Assembly (NCBI RefSeq): GCF_003574835.2
Contig: NZ_CP063196.1
Span: 2,294,001-2,358,000 of the forward strand
DNA from: Thermobifida halotolerans
GTDB taxonomy: Bacteria > Actinomycetota > Actinomycetes > Streptosporangiales > Streptosporangiaceae
Length of the DNA stretch: 64,000 nt
Reading direction: 5' to 3'
The position numbers and the translations under genes were made by a program. The stretch's first letter is position 1. Each line of letters starts with the position of its first letter. The notes beneath the pieces are model-generated. The model searched no databases, was not told the DNA's origin, and saw only the letters and a program-made list of their open reading frames with translations. Below are positions 44,714 to 54,593 of the stretch, in pieces.

Positions 44714-45550
44714 GTGATGCTGCTCTGCCTGACCAGTGCCAAAGGCTCGCCCGGGGTCACCACCACGGCGTTGGCGCTGACCCTGACCTGGCCGCGTCCG
44801 GTGCTGCTGGTGGAGGCCGACCCGGCGGGCGGTGACCTGCGGTCGGGGTTCCTGCAGGGGGCTGACACCGCGCACCGCAACCTGCTGGAGGTGGCGCACA
44901 CGGTGCGGCACGGTCTGGACGCCGCCGACATCGCCGCCCGCTGCCTGGCCCTGGACCCGCCCGAACGCACCAGGCTCGTGCTGCCGGGCCTGCCCGGACC
45001 GTTCCACGGAGCCGGTCTGCGGGCCCTGTGGCCGCGTTTCCTGGACGCCCTGGCCCATCTGAAGGTCCGCGACCCGGTCTGGCCCGCACCCGTGGACGTG
45101 GTGGTGGACTGCGGGCGCATGGACCACCCCCACATGCCGTGGCGGTTGGTGGAGGCCGCCGACGTGGTGGCCGTGGTGGTGCGCACCACGCTGCGGTCGG
45201 TCCTGGCCGCCCAGCCGCACGTCGAGCATCTGCGCGCCACGTTGGGTCAGGTCACGGGCCGCCCCGCGGCGCTGGTGGCCGCGGCCATCACCGAGGGCTC
45301 CTATTCGGTGGGTGAGCTGCGTGCGGTCGGTGTCGACGTGGCCGCCACCCTGCCACACGATCCGGTCGCGGCGCGGGTGCTGTCGGAGCGGGCGGGCCGG
45401 CGCGGCCTGTCGGCGCGGTCGCAGTTCCTGCGCGGTGCCCGCACCGCGGCGGCCGCGCTGCGTGAACGGGCGGCCCGCACCGGCCACGCCACTGGTCCTG
45501 CGCCTGGTGGGGTCGCGGCGGGGGAGGTGGCGCGTGTCCACGGTCTATGA
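44714..45550 (+). CDS. MinD/ParA-like ATPase (CpaE/TadZ-like)
   Basis: 278 aa. The deviant Walker A is LTSAKGSPGVTTTALALTL near residue 7, with LVEADPAGGDLR near residue 35 and a Walker B-type VDVVVDCGRMD near residue 130. Such ATPases place the Tad machine in the cell. GTG 44714 follows the preceding stop immediately; ATG 44717 is possible. It overlaps the tadA start by 17 bases. Confidence 0.82.
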   Translation: MMLLCLTSAKGSPGVTTTALALTLTWPRPVLLVEADPAGGDLRSGFLQGADTAHRNLLEVAHTVRHGLDAADIAARCLALDPPERTRLVLPGLPGPFHGAGLRALWPRFLDALAHLKVRDPVWPAPVDVVVDCGRMDHPHMPWRLVEAADVVAVVVRTTLRSVLAAQPHVEHLRATLGQVTGRPAALVAAAITEGSYSVGELRAVGVDVAATLPHDPVAARVLSERAGRRGLSARSQFLRGARTAAAALRERAARTGHATGPAPGGVAAGEVARVHGL

Positions 45551-46931
45551 CCTGCGTTCGCGCATCGCCGCCACCGAGGCCGCGGCCGAAGAGGAGGCGC
45601 CGCTGGTGGAGTGGGCCGATGTGCGCCACCTGCGCTCGGTGGTGGTGGAACGCCTGACCAGTGCCCTGGGAGAGCATCCCGTTGATGAGGAGTACCGCCG
45701 CCAGTTGGGGCGGGAGTTCATCGCCGAGGAGGTCAGAGAATGGGGCGACCGGCAGGTCAGCGCCGGCCGCACCCCCAGTCGCGCCGATGAGCGGCTGATG
45801 CGCGACCGCCTGTGGGACGCGCTGTTCGGGCTGGGCCGCCTGCAGCCGCTGCTGGCCGAGGGCGTGGAGAACGTCGAGATCAACGGCTACGACGAGGTGT
45901 GGCTCCGGTTGGCCTCCGGCAGCGTGGTGGCCGCCGATCCGGTGGCCGACAGCGACGAGGACCTGGTCGCCGAACTGCGGTTCCTCGCCTCCCAGGCCGG
46001 GCGCACCCTGTCGACGGCCAAACCCAGCCTGCACCTGGAACTGGCCGACGGCAGCCGCCTGGCCGCGATGATCGAGACCGTCCGCCGCCCGCACGTGGTC
46101 ATCCGCCGCCACCGCCTGAGCGACATGGGACTGGGGGACCTGGTGCGGCGCGGCATGGTCTCGGCCAACCTCGCCCACCTGCTGGCCGCGGCCGTGCGCG
46201 GCCGCCTCAACCTTCTGGTGACCGGGCCGCAGAACTGCGGCAAGACCACCCTGGTGCGTGCCCTGGCCTCGCTGATTCCCGACGGGGAGCGGTTCGCCAC
46301 CGTCGAGCAGGAGTACGAACTGCACCTGGACCGGCTGGGACGCCACCGGCACGTGGTGGCGATGCAGGCCCGCGAGGGCGGCTCCGAAATCGGCCCCGAC
46401 GGGCGTCCCGCCGGACAGATCGGCCTGGACCAGATCATCCGCGACGCGCTGCGCATGAACCTGGGCCGCATCATCGTGGGCGAGGTCCGCGGCGGCGAGG
46501 TCGTGCCGATGCTGGACGCGATGACCACCGGCGACGGCGGATCCATGGCCACCCTGCACGCCCACTCCGCGCGGGGGGCGGTCGAACGCCTGGTGGCGCT
46601 GTGCGGACGGCACGGTCTGGTGCCCGAGGTCGCCTACCGGATGATCGCCGACGCGCTGGACCTGATCGTGCAGGTACGCCTGGTGGACGAGACGTGGCGC
46701 GAGGGCGGGCAGCGGCAGCGGTTCGTCAGCGAGGTCGTCGCGCTCGAGCCCGGCGAGCACGGCCGCCCCGCCCTGACCCACCTGTTCCGCCCCGACCGCC
46801 GCGGCCGAGCCGCGGCCACCGGTATCCCCGCACCCCAGGTGGAGGCCCTGGCCAGCGGTGGGCTGGACCCGCGGTGGCTGGCCCCCGGAAACGACCAGTG
46901 GCACCACGACGGTGAGAGGAGCCTGCGATGA
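45534..46931 (+). CDS. tadA: Tad pilus secretion ATPase TadA/CpaF
   Basis: 465 aa from GTG 45534, with GGGGAGG just upstream. It has the N-terminal domain (VENVEINGYDEVWLRL near residue 115), Walker A GPQNCGKTTLVRAL near residue 230, the Asp box (FATVEQEYELHL), Walker B region GRIIVGEVRGGEVVPML near residue 310 and the His box GSMATLHAHSARGAVERL near residue 335. It powers pilus extension from the cytoplasm. All motifs are intact. Confidence 0.92.
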   Translation: MSTVYDLRSRIAATEAAAEEEAPLVEWADVRHLRSVVVERLTSALGEHPVDEEYRRQLGREFIAEEVREWGDRQVSAGRTPSRADERLMRDRLWDALFGLGRLQPLLAEGVENVEINGYDEVWLRLASGSVVAADPVADSDEDLVAELRFLASQAGRTLSTAKPSLHLELADGSRLAAMIETVRRPHVVIRRHRLSDMGLGDLVRRGMVSANLAHLLAAAVRGRLNLLVTGPQNCGKTTLVRALASLIPDGERFATVEQEYELHLDRLGRHRHVVAMQAREGGSEIGPDGRPAGQIGLDQIIRDALRMNLGRIIVGEVRGGEVVPMLDAMTTGDGGSMATLHAHSARGAVERLVALCGRHGLVPEVAYRMIADALDLIVQVRLVDETWREGGQRQRFVSEVVALEPGEHGRPALTHLFRPDRRGRAAATGIPAPQVEALASGGLDPRWLAPGNDQWHHDGERSLR

Positions 46932-47797
46932 GTCCCGTCGTGGTGGTGGCGCTGGCCGGGGCGGGGCTTGCCGGGGGCCTCCTCGCCGCCGTCACCGGAC
47001 TGCGCCGCACCCCCGAGCCCGCACAGCACCGCCCCGACTGGCTGGGCAGGCTCGTCCACCGGGCCGGCCGGTACCGACACCGCCTCACCTGGGCCGGGAC
47101 CGGTGTGCTCGCCGGAGTGGCGGGGTGGCTGTTCACCGGCTGGCCGCTGCTGGTCCTCGCCGTCCCCGTCGCGTTCCTGGGGCTGCCGCTCCTGCTCGGC
47201 GGGGCACGGCAGGCACGCGAGCGCATCGCACGCCTGGAAGCGGTCGAGGAATGGGTGCGCACCCTGGCCGGCCGCCTGGCCGCGGGCATCGGCCTGGAAC
47301 AGGCACTGGCCGCCGGCGCCCAAGGCGCACCCGAACGCATCGCCCCCGAGGTGGGGCGGCTGGCCGCCCGGTTGCGCCAGGGCCAGCACGCCGAGGCCGC
47401 GCTGCTCCGCCTGGCCGACGAACTGGCCTCGGCCACCGGCGACCAGGTGGTGGCCCAACTGCTGCTGGCCTGCCGGCGGCGCGGCCCCGGCACCGCCGAG
47501 GTGCTGCGCGAGTTGGCCGACTGGGTCGCCGAAGACGTCACCCGCCTGCGCGAAGTGGAAGCCGAACGGGCCCGGCCCCGCTTCACCGCGCGCGCGGTCA
47601 CCGTGATCGCGGTGGGCGCGTTCGCGTTCATGGCCACCGTCGGCGACTACATGGCCCCCTACGCCACCCTCCACGGCCAAACAGTGCTGGCCGTGCTGTT
47701 GAGCGTCTTCGCCGCCGCGCTGGTGTGGATGCGCCGCATCACCACGGCCGAGCCCGACCACCGCCTGTTCGACCCGCAGGAGGCGCCCCGATGCTGA
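46928..47797 (+). CDS. tadB: Tad inner-membrane platform protein TadB
   Basis: 289 aa. Two N-terminal membrane helices (residues 3–22 and 55–85), a cytoplasmic T2SSF domain (RTLAGRLAAGIGLEQALAAG near residue 115, LREVEAERARPRFTARAVTV near residue 215) and two C-terminal helices. It overlaps tadA by 4 bases (ATGA). With TadC it forms the membrane platform that the ATPase turns. Confidence 0.88.
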   Translation: MSPVVVVALAGAGLAGGLLAAVTGLRRTPEPAQHRPDWLGRLVHRAGRYRHRLTWAGTGVLAGVAGWLFTGWPLLVLAVPVAFLGLPLLLGGARQARERIARLEAVEEWVRTLAGRLAAGIGLEQALAAGAQGAPERIAPEVGRLAARLRQGQHAEAALLRLADELASATGDQVVAQLLLACRRRGPGTAEVLRELADWVAEDVTRLREVEAERARPRFTARAVTVIAVGAFAFMATVGDYMAPYATLHGQTVLAVLLSVFAAALVWMRRITTAEPDHRLFDPQEAPRC

Positions 47798-48624
47798 TGT
47801 GGACCATCGCCGCGGGCCTGGGCCTCGGCGCGGGAGTGGTGTGCCTGGTCGCCGCCTTCCTGCCGTCGCGCCCCGACCTGCGCGCCGCCCTCGCCCACAC
47901 CACCAACCCCCCGCCCCGGGAGCGCCACCGGTGGACGTGGGCCACGGTGGCGCGCCTGCCCTACCGCGACCTTCCCCTGGATGATGACCCCACTCGGCAC
48001 GTGCTGCGCAAACTCGCCGGGGCCGCACTCGGCGCCCTGCTGCCCGGCACACTGGCCGCGCTGTCGGCCCTGGCCACCGGCACGGTGCCGTTCGCGGTCG
48101 GCGGCGTGGTGGTGCTGGCCGGAACAATCGCGGGGTTCGTGCTGCCCGACCTGGTCGTGCGCGCCCGTGCCCGACGGCAACGGGCCGCCATGCGCCACGC
48201 CGTCGGCGCCTACCTGATGCTGGTGGCCCTGGAGCGCCGCGCCGGCTCGGCCGCCCAGCAGGCCCTGGTCCGCGCGGCCCGCGTCGCCGACACCTGTGAG
48301 GCTTTCGCGCACATCCGCGCGAGCCTGGACCGCGCCCAACTGGACCGCCGCCCCGCCTGGGAGGGCCTGCACGCCTTGGCCGCGCGTGTCCACGTCACCG
48401 AACTGCGCGACTGCGCCGACATCATGGCCGCCTCCACCGACGGCGCCGCCGTCACCGACACGCTGCTGGCCCGCGCCCGCGGCCTGCGCGGCGAAACCCT
48501 CAACCAGCAGCGCGCCCGCGCCAACGAGGCCTCCGAACGCATGGTCGTGCCGGTCGCCCTGCTCGGCCTGTGCTTCACGGCCCTGCTGATGTATCCGGTC
48601 CTGATCCGACTGCTCACCCTCTGA
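47791..48624 (+). CDS. tadC: Tad inner-membrane platform protein TadC
   Basis: 277 aa from ATG 47791, overlapping the tadB stop. It has an N-terminal membrane helix (residues 3–25), a helix pair near residues 75–120, a T2SSF cytoplasmic domain (YLMLVALERRAGSAAQQALV near residue 140) and a C-terminal hydrophobic helix (VPVALLGLCFTALLMYPVLI). It is the partner of TadB. Confidence 0.87.
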   Translation: MLMWTIAAGLGLGAGVVCLVAAFLPSRPDLRAALAHTTNPPPRERHRWTWATVARLPYRDLPLDDDPTRHVLRKLAGAALGALLPGTLAALSALATGTVPFAVGGVVVLAGTIAGFVLPDLVVRARARRQRAAMRHAVGAYLMLVALERRAGSAAQQALVRAARVADTCEAFAHIRASLDRAQLDRRPAWEGLHALAARVHVTELRDCADIMAASTDGAAVTDTLLARARGLRGETLNQQRARANEASERMVVPVALLGLCFTALLMYPVLIRLLTL

Positions 48625-48651
48625 CCGCTTTCGACAACGCTGGGAACGCCC

Positions 48652-48855
48652 GTGACCACTCTGCTTCTGCTGCTGCACACCCACACCACCACGATCCGCG
48701 ACGCCCTGGAAGCGCGGCGCGAGAACGCGAAGGGTGATGTCGGACTGTCCACACTGGAGATGGCCGTCATCGCCCTGGGCACCCTCGGCCTGGCCGTCGC
48801 ACTGGTCACCGCCCTGACCGCCGCCGTCAACGGCCGCCTGGAACAGATCCAGTGA
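48652..48855 (+). CDS. flp: Flp-type pilin
   Basis: 67 aa from GTG 48652. A basic leader ends in a prepilin site G|LSTLEMAVIALGTLGLAV, with Leu at +1 and Glu at +5 followed by a hydrophobic helix, as in Flp pilins. It is the main structural subunit of the pilus. No prepilin peptidase gene is visible in the window, so processing depends on an enzyme encoded elsewhere. Confidence 0.85.
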   Translation: MTTLLLLLHTHTTTIRDALEARRENAKGDVGLSTLEMAVIALGTLGLAVALVTALTAAVNGRLEQIQ

Positions 48856-49241
48856 CCCGCCACACCACCGACCGCGGATCCGTGTCCCTGGAGTGGGCGG
48901 TCCTCTTCCCCGCCCTGCTCCTGCTGATCGCGGGCATCGTCCAGGGCGGCCTGTGGTTCCACGCCCGCCAACTCGCCCTGGCCGCCGCCCAGGAAGGCGT
49001 GCGAGCCGGCCGCGCCGAACACGCCCCACCCGGCACGGGCACGACCACGGCCGAACGGTTCCTCAGCGACCACGCCCACCCCCTGCTCGCGAACACGGCG
49101 GTCACCGACCACTCCTCGACCGCCGAGATCCGCATCCACGTCACCGGCGAGACCCTCTCCCTCGTCCCCGGCATGCGCATACGGGTGACCCAGGAGGCCG
49201 CCGGAGCCGTGGAACGCTTCACCCACCCGGGGCAACCATGA
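48852..49241 (+). CDS. tadE: TadE-like minor pilin
   Basis: 129 aa from GTG 48852, overlapping the flp stop (GTGA). The prepilin-like N-terminus DRGSVSLEWAVLFPALLLLI has Glu at +5 of the hydrophobic helix, as in TadE. The rest is a small extracellular domain. TadE-family pseudopilins prime pilus assembly. Confidence 0.85.
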   Translation: MTRHTTDRGSVSLEWAVLFPALLLLIAGIVQGGLWFHARQLALAAAQEGVRAGRAEHAPPGTGTTTAERFLSDHAHPLLANTAVTDHSSTAEIRIHVTGETLSLVPGMRIRVTQEAAGAVERFTHPGQP

Positions 49242-49660
49242 ACCCGCGCGACAGCGGCAACGCGACCCTGGAGTTGGCCGCCATGGCCACGGCCCTGCTT
49301 CTGATCGTCGGACTGCTCGTGGTGGCGGGCCGGGTCCAGGTCAGCCGCCACGCGGTCGAGGAAGCCGCCCGGGACGCCGCCCGCGAAGCCTCCATCGCCC
49401 GCACCGCCACCACCGCCCGAACCAACGCCCACGCCGCGGCCGAACGCACCCTCGACGCACAGGGCCTGCGCTGCACCAGCCTGCACGTCACCGTCGACAC
49501 CACCGACTTCACCCAACCCCCGGGCAGGCCGGGACAGGTCGCGGCCACCGTCACCTGCCGCATCGACACCAGCGGCCTGGCCCTGCCCGCCCTGAGCCCG
49601 CGCACGGCCACCGCCACCGTCCACAGCCCGCTCGACACCTACCGGGAACGCACCCCATGA
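49238..49660 (+). CDS. second TadE/TadF-like pseudopilin
   Basis: 140 aa from ATG 49238 with a 4-base overlap to the preceding gene. SGNATLELAAMATALLLIVG near residue 6 is again a prepilin-type helix with Glu. A C-rich extracellular part follows (RCTSLHVTVDTTDF, CRIDTSG), with two cysteines that could pair. It is a paralogue of the previous gene. Confidence 0.8.
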   Translation: MNPRDSGNATLELAAMATALLLIVGLLVVAGRVQVSRHAVEEAARDAAREASIARTATTARTNAHAAAERTLDAQGLRCTSLHVTVDTTDFTQPPGRPGQVAATVTCRIDTSGLALPALSPRTATATVHSPLDTYRERTP

Positions 49661-50082
49661 CCCCCCACCCCAGCGACGACCGGGGCAACATGAGCCTGTT
49701 CCTCGCCGTCACCACCACCGCGCTGTTCCTCGTGGTCGGCCTGGTCGTCGACGGCGGCGCGAAGATCCGAGCCGCCCAGCACGCCCACGCCACCGCCGAG
49801 GAGGCCGCCCGCGCCGCCGCCCAGGCCGTCGACGCCGCCGCCGTGCTGCGCGGCGAAACCGTGCGCATCGATCCCGCCCGGGCGGCGGCCGAGGCCACCG
49901 CCTACCTGGACGCCACCGGCGCGACCGGCACCGCACACGCCTCCTCACCCACCACGGTCACCATCACCGTCACCGAGACCCGGCCGACCGTGCTGCTGTC
50001 CCTGATCGGCATCCACCAGGTGAGCGCCACCGCGACCGCCACCGCCCGTATCGCCACCTCGACCACCGCGGAGCACCCATGA
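49657..50082 (+). CDS. TadG-like pilus-associated membrane protein
   Basis: 141 aa. DRGNMSLFLAVTTTALFLVV near residue 8 is the membrane segment, followed by VDGGAKIRAAQHAHATAEEA, typical of the Rv3660c/TadG-type 'helicase/secretion neighbourhood' proteins. It overlaps its neighbours by 4 bases on each side, so the whole operon is translationally coupled. Confidence 0.78.
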   Translation: MTPHPSDDRGNMSLFLAVTTTALFLVVGLVVDGGAKIRAAQHAHATAEEAARAAAQAVDAAAVLRGETVRIDPARAAAEATAYLDATGATGTAHASSPTTVTITVTETRPTVLLSLIGIHQVSATATATARIATSTTAEHP

Positions 50083-53000
50083 CCTCGACCCGCCTCCGAC
50101 CGACCCGCACCACCGGCGGCCTGGCCCGCGCCCTCGGCGCCCTCACCGTGCTCGCCGCCGCCCTGGTCGGCCTGCCGTGGCTGCTCACCCTCGCCACCAC
50201 CCGCCTGCTCCCCGCCACGCCGCCGGGATGGGAGGAGGCGTGGTGGGCGCTGGTCCGCCCCGACAACGGCACTCTCTTCCTGGGATTCCTGCTCGTGGTG
50301 GCCTGGGCGGCCTGGGCCGGGTTCACCCTGTGCGTGCTGCTGGAGATCATCGCGCAGCTTCGCCGCCGCCCCACCGTGCGCCTGCCCGGACTGGGCTGGG
50401 CCCACCTGGGCGCGGCCAGCCTGGTCTCCGCCGTACTACTCGGCTTCACCAGCTCACCCGCCGTGGCCGCCGAACCCGTGAACCCGGACGTCGTCGTAAC
50501 GGTTGCCGAGGAGACCAACCGCCCACCCGAGGCCGCTGTGGCCGCCGCGGAGCCGTGCGCCCAGCCCACCCACACCGCGGACTGCCACGACACCTACGTC
50601 TCCATCGCCGCCACCCGTCTGGGGGACGGCGACCGCTACCGCGAGATCGTCGACCTCAACTGCGGCCGCACCATGCCGGACGGCACCGTGCTGAGCGGCG
50701 ACGAGTTCCTCGAACCCGGCTGGGAACTGCTGCTGCCCGACGATGCCGTACCCGACCGGACAGCGGAGACCGTGTCAGAAGCCGCAGCCGGCGCTGAGGC
50801 CGCGGTGGACGGAGCACACGAGACCGTCACCGCGGACACGGCCACCGACAGCGGCGACACCTCCGTCCCACACGCCGTCCACAACCGATCCGACGACCAC
50901 GGCAGCATCCCCGAAATAGGGGAAGGAGCAGACGGCACCGACACCGCCGCTCCCAGCGTGGACAACGAATCCATGGAGACGGCTGAGGAAGCCCCGACGC
51001 CCGACACCTCTTTCCCGGACTCCGAGAAACACCAGACGGCGACCGATGATCAGGGAAGTCCCGAAACAGCGGAGGAGTCGACCACCACCACTCCCCAGCC
51101 AGCCCACACCCCGGAACCGCCTGGCGGGCCAGCGACACCCCAAGCCGATTCGGCCGTCCCCGACCAGCCCTCATCGGAAACCGGTGACCACGACACCGAC
51201 TCCGCCGAGGATGACGAACCCGCCCCCGCACCAACCACACCAGCCGAGACCACCACCGCGCAGCCCCGCACCGCCACCGCCGAGAACCAAAAAACAGACA
51301 CCGAACAGATCGAACTGACAGCCCAGGAAGACGACGACACCGACGAGACACCCCTGGCAGCGGGAACCATCGCCACCGGCGCGATGCTCGCCTCCGGCAT
51401 CCTCGCCCTACTCGGCACACGCCGCCTGCTCCAACACCGCGCCCGCCGCCCCGGACACCGCATCGCCCAACCCGACACCGAATCCACGATCCACGCGGAA
51501 GAAGACCTGCGCCACCACGCCGACCCGGCCAGCGTGGAACTCCTCGACCAAGCCCTACGCTCCCTGGCCGCCACCGCCGAAACCGAACACCTGCCACCAC
51601 CCCCACTGCTCGGCGCCCGCGTCACCGCCACCGGCTGCGAACTCCTCCTCGCCGACCACGCCAACCCCGCCCACGAGGCGATCCCCCCGTTTCGCGCCCT
51701 GGGCCGCTACTCCTGGGCACTCGACCCCGGCGACGACGCACTACTGCCCACCGAACAGGCCGCCACCACCGCCGCCCCCTACCCGGGCCTGCTCACCCTT
51801 GGCCAGGACCCCACCGGCGCCCACCTGCTCGTCAACCTCACCCACATCGGCGCGATCACCCTCACCGGCACCGACGACCACATCCAGCAGGTGCAGTGGG
51901 CACTGGCCGTGGAACTGGCCACCTCCCAGTGGGCCGACCACGTCAACACCACCCTGGTCGGCGTCGATCCCGACCTGCCCGCCCTGCTCGACACCGAACG
52001 ACTCCGCACAGCCGACGACATCGACACCTGGCTGGACGGCATCGAAGCGATGGCCGGCGACCTGGCCACCACCTACCCGACCGAAGCAGGCACCCCGGAG
52101 ATCCTGCTCACCACACGCCCACTGTCCCCCGGGCACCTGCGCCGACTCCGCGCGGCCACCCTCGCCGCCCCCACCGACCTGCCGGTCGCAATCATCGCCG
52201 CCGCCACCGACACACACCACTTCCCCACCGAATGGACCCTGGACGCCACACCCGAAAAGCGCGTCACCCTGCCCGAACTGGGCCGCGCCATCACCCTGCA
52301 ACGCGCCACCCCCGACGACCAGGCCCACCTCACCGCCCTGCTGGCCACCACCCACGAACCGGACGAACCCGACCCCGAATGGGACCTGGTCCCCGCCGAA
52401 CCAACCGGACCACCCCCGCCCCACACCGACCCCGGTTCTGCCGCAGACTCCGCCGACACCATCAGGGACGGGGAAGTGTCCACCCCGCCCTCCCCCGCCC
52501 CGCATCCACCCCCGGCCGGCGGCGGACCGGACACGGACCAGCCGCACCGCCCTCTACCACCGATACCGCCGCTTCGGCTCCGCGACCCCGGAGCACCGTT
52601 CATCCGAGTGCTGGGAACCGTCGACATCGCCGGACTGGACACCGCACAGCTCGAAGCGGGCAAGCGCCGCGCCCTGGTCGAACTCGCCTGCCTGCTCGCC
52701 CTCAAACCCGGCCAGACCCCCGACGACGTGGCCCGGACCATGGGCGGACCACGCGGACCATGGTCGGCCTCCACCCGCTCGGCCAACCTCAGCCGCCTGC
52801 GCACCTGGCTCGGCCGCACCCCCGAAGGCGACCCCTACTTCCCCACCATGACCAACGGCCGCTACCAACTCTCACCGGCCCTGGGCTGCGACTGGACCGA
52901 CTTCCACCGCCTGTCCCACCGCGGCCTCGCCCATGACACCCCCGAAGGCACCCACTTCCTGCTCCAAGCCCTCGACCTGGTCCGCGGTGAGCCGTTCAGC

Positions 53001-53327
53001 GGCGCCGCCCCGGGCCGCTACGCCTGGGCCGAACCACTCAAACACACCATCAACGCCGCCGTCGCCGACACCACCCACACCATCGCCGTGCGAGCCCTGG
53101 CCAGCGGCGACCTCGCCCCGGCCCGCGAAGCCCTCATCAAGATCCTGGAGATCGACCCAGTCAACGAGCTGCTCTACCGCGACCTCATCCGCCTGGAACA
53201 CCAGGCGGGAAACCCCAAAGCCATCGACCGGGCCGTCCAGCGCCTCACCATCGCCCTGGACACCCTCGACCTGGACATGGAACCGGCAACCATCGAACTC
53301 ATCAACCAAGTCACCGCAAACAGGTAG
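50079..53327 (+). CDS. large membrane protein with LysM-like and BTAD (transcriptional activator) domains
   Basis: 1082 aa. The N-terminus has membrane helices near residues 18–40, 65–90 and 108–128 (ASLVSAVLLGFTSSPAVAAE). A LysM-like repeat (YREIVDLNCGRTMPDGTVLS, FLEPGWELLLP) spans residues 165–225. A long acidic Thr/Pro-rich region follows, then a further helix near residue 430. The C-terminal 230 residues hold a winged-helix plus BTAD domain (IRVLGTVDIAGLDTAQLEAG near 845, NLSRLRTWLGR near 905). BTAD domains occur in SARP regulators. Combining membrane, LysM and BTAD suggests a sensor linking the envelope to gene control. It ends the Tad operon; such proteins recur there. Confidence 0.85.
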   Translation: MTSTRLRPTRTTGGLARALGALTVLAAALVGLPWLLTLATTRLLPATPPGWEEAWWALVRPDNGTLFLGFLLVVAWAAWAGFTLCVLLEIIAQLRRRPTVRLPGLGWAHLGAASLVSAVLLGFTSSPAVAAEPVNPDVVVTVAEETNRPPEAAVAAAEPCAQPTHTADCHDTYVSIAATRLGDGDRYREIVDLNCGRTMPDGTVLSGDEFLEPGWELLLPDDAVPDRTAETVSEAAAGAEAAVDGAHETVTADTATDSGDTSVPHAVHNRSDDHGSIPEIGEGADGTDTAAPSVDNESMETAEEAPTPDTSFPDSEKHQTATDDQGSPETAEESTTTTPQPAHTPEPPGGPATPQADSAVPDQPSSETGDHDTDSAEDDEPAPAPTTPAETTTAQPRTATAENQKTDTEQIELTAQEDDDTDETPLAAGTIATGAMLASGILALLGTRRLLQHRARRPGHRIAQPDTESTIHAEEDLRHHADPASVELLDQALRSLAATAETEHLPPPPLLGARVTATGCELLLADHANPAHEAIPPFRALGRYSWALDPGDDALLPTEQAATTAAPYPGLLTLGQDPTGAHLLVNLTHIGAITLTGTDDHIQQVQWALAVELATSQWADHVNTTLVGVDPDLPALLDTERLRTADDIDTWLDGIEAMAGDLATTYPTEAGTPEILLTTRPLSPGHLRRLRAATLAAPTDLPVAIIAAATDTHHFPTEWTLDATPEKRVTLPELGRAITLQRATPDDQAHLTALLATTHEPDEPDPEWDLVPAEPTGPPPPHTDPGSAADSADTIRDGEVSTPPSPAPHPPPAGGGPDTDQPHRPLPPIPPLRLRDPGAPFIRVLGTVDIAGLDTAQLEAGKRRALVELACLLALKPGQTPDDVARTMGGPRGPWSASTRSANLSRLRTWLGRTPEGDPYFPTMTNGRYQLSPALGCDWTDFHRLSHRGLAHDTPEGTHFLLQALDLVRGEPFSGAAPGRYAWAEPLKHTINAAVADTTHTIAVRALASGDLAPAREALIKILEIDPVNELLYRDLIRLEHQAGNPKAIDRAVQRLTIALDTLDLDMEPATIELINQVTANR

Positions 53328-53376
53328 ATTCTCATCGCAGTAGCAGTCGGTCTCATGTGAAGGTGGCTCGATGTCC

Positions 53377-53423
53377 ACTTCGGAACCCCAAGCTCTCATC
53401 CAGCCCCCGGGAGGTTCCGAAGT
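53377..53423 (+). promoter_or_regulatory. inverted-repeat leader element of type I-G array 1
   Basis: Arms ACTTCGGAACC (53377–53387) and GGTTCCGAAGT (53413–53423) are perfect 11-base complements. The second arm's GGTTCCGAAG ends 85 bases before the first repeat and is followed by cAGAAACgGACAa. A matching element with the same GGAACC/GGTTCC core lies before array 2 at nearly the same distance. It may be an integration host or regulator site in the leader, or a terminator. Confidence 0.65.
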
Positions 53424-53507
53424 CAGAAACGGACAAGAAGGCTTAAATCTTCTCGTCCTCTTGCAGTTGTCTGGCTACTTTCCGAAGCACCCCCTGAACA
53501 GAGGGAG

Positions 53508-54418
53508 GCGACAACGGCCCCAAGCGGGCCGTCCACATTGAAGGACTGCTGATCAGCACTGCTGATTCTGCTGCCTACTGCGACAACGGCCCCAAGCGGG
53601 CCGTCCACATTGAAGGTTGGCTCAGGGGCCGGGGAGTCCGATTGATCACCGGGCGACAACGGCCCCAAGCGGGCCGTCCACATTGAAGGTCTGGATGGAC
53701 AACGATGCGGCGGGATGGGAAGCCGCGACAACGGCCCCAAGCGGGCCGTCCACATTGAAGGACCACCACGCCCCCGCCCGCCGTCTGACCGGTGAGGCGA
53801 CAACGGCCCCAAGCGGGCCGTCCACATTGAAGGAGATCCACAGGTCGGCGCTGACCTACGGGCAGTCGGCGACAACGGCCCCAAGCGGGCCGTCCACATT
53901 GAAGGCTCGTGTAGCCGATGAGCTGGGCTTGCCTCCTGTGGCGACAACGGCCCCAAGCGGGCCGTCCACATTGAAGGTCATCGGCGCCGTGGTGCGGGTG
54001 CTGGTGGTCCGGTGCGACAACGGCCCCAAGCGGGCCGTCCACATTGAAGGGAGAAGGGCGGCATCACCGACGGGCGGTCCGGCAAGGTGCGACAACGGCC
54101 CCAAGCGGGCCGTCCACATTGAAGGTTCCGGGTGCTGGTCGACGGCTCCGAGGAGCTGGCGGGCGACAACGGCCCCAAGCGGGCCGTCCACATTGAAGGG
54201 GTCTGGGCGGCTGCGCCTGCGCCACCAGGTAGGCGCGACAACGGCCCCAAGCGGGCCGTCCACATTGAAGGGGCGTCTACCTGCGGCGCGGCGCGGGCGC
54301 GCTCACGCGACAACGGCCCCAAGCGGGCCGTCCACATTGAAGGGTGTTCGTGTTCCAGGAGCGCACCCCGCCGTACCTGGTGCGACAACGGCCCCAAGCG
54401 GGCCGTCCACGTTGAACA
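53508..54418 (+). CRISPR. type I-G (I-U) CRISPR array 1, 13 repeats / 12 spacers
   Basis: The 37-base repeat begins GCGACAACGGCCCCAAGCGG and ends GCCGTCCACATTGAAGG, with a stem ACGGCCC/GGGCCGT. Repeats start at 53508, 53580, 53653, 53725, 53797, 53869, 53941, 54014, 54089, 54163, 54235, 54307 and 54382; spacers are 35–38 bases. The final repeat is altered (CCACGTTGAACA), marking the old end on the right, so the leader is on the left. No spacer is repeated. The csb1–csb2–cas3 operon starts 175 bases later. Confidence 0.95.
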
Positions 54419-54593
54419 GGTTTGCCTGGTGATCTCTCTGTTCGGGGAATTTGTGGTTTTCTGTTCGGTTTTGTTGTTCTCCTGATTCTTGTCGTAGGCG
54501 GCCAGTAGAGTCTTTTCTCCCCTGATTGAAAGCGCGGTCGTCGTATGACTTCCGTGCCCGCGTGGGGTTTTCGCGATTGTGGGAGGAGTGGTG

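Noticed and set aside
53423-54432. Repetitive proteins with MWTARLGPLS or KRAVHIEG units
   Set aside because: Translations of the type I-G repeat on both strands.
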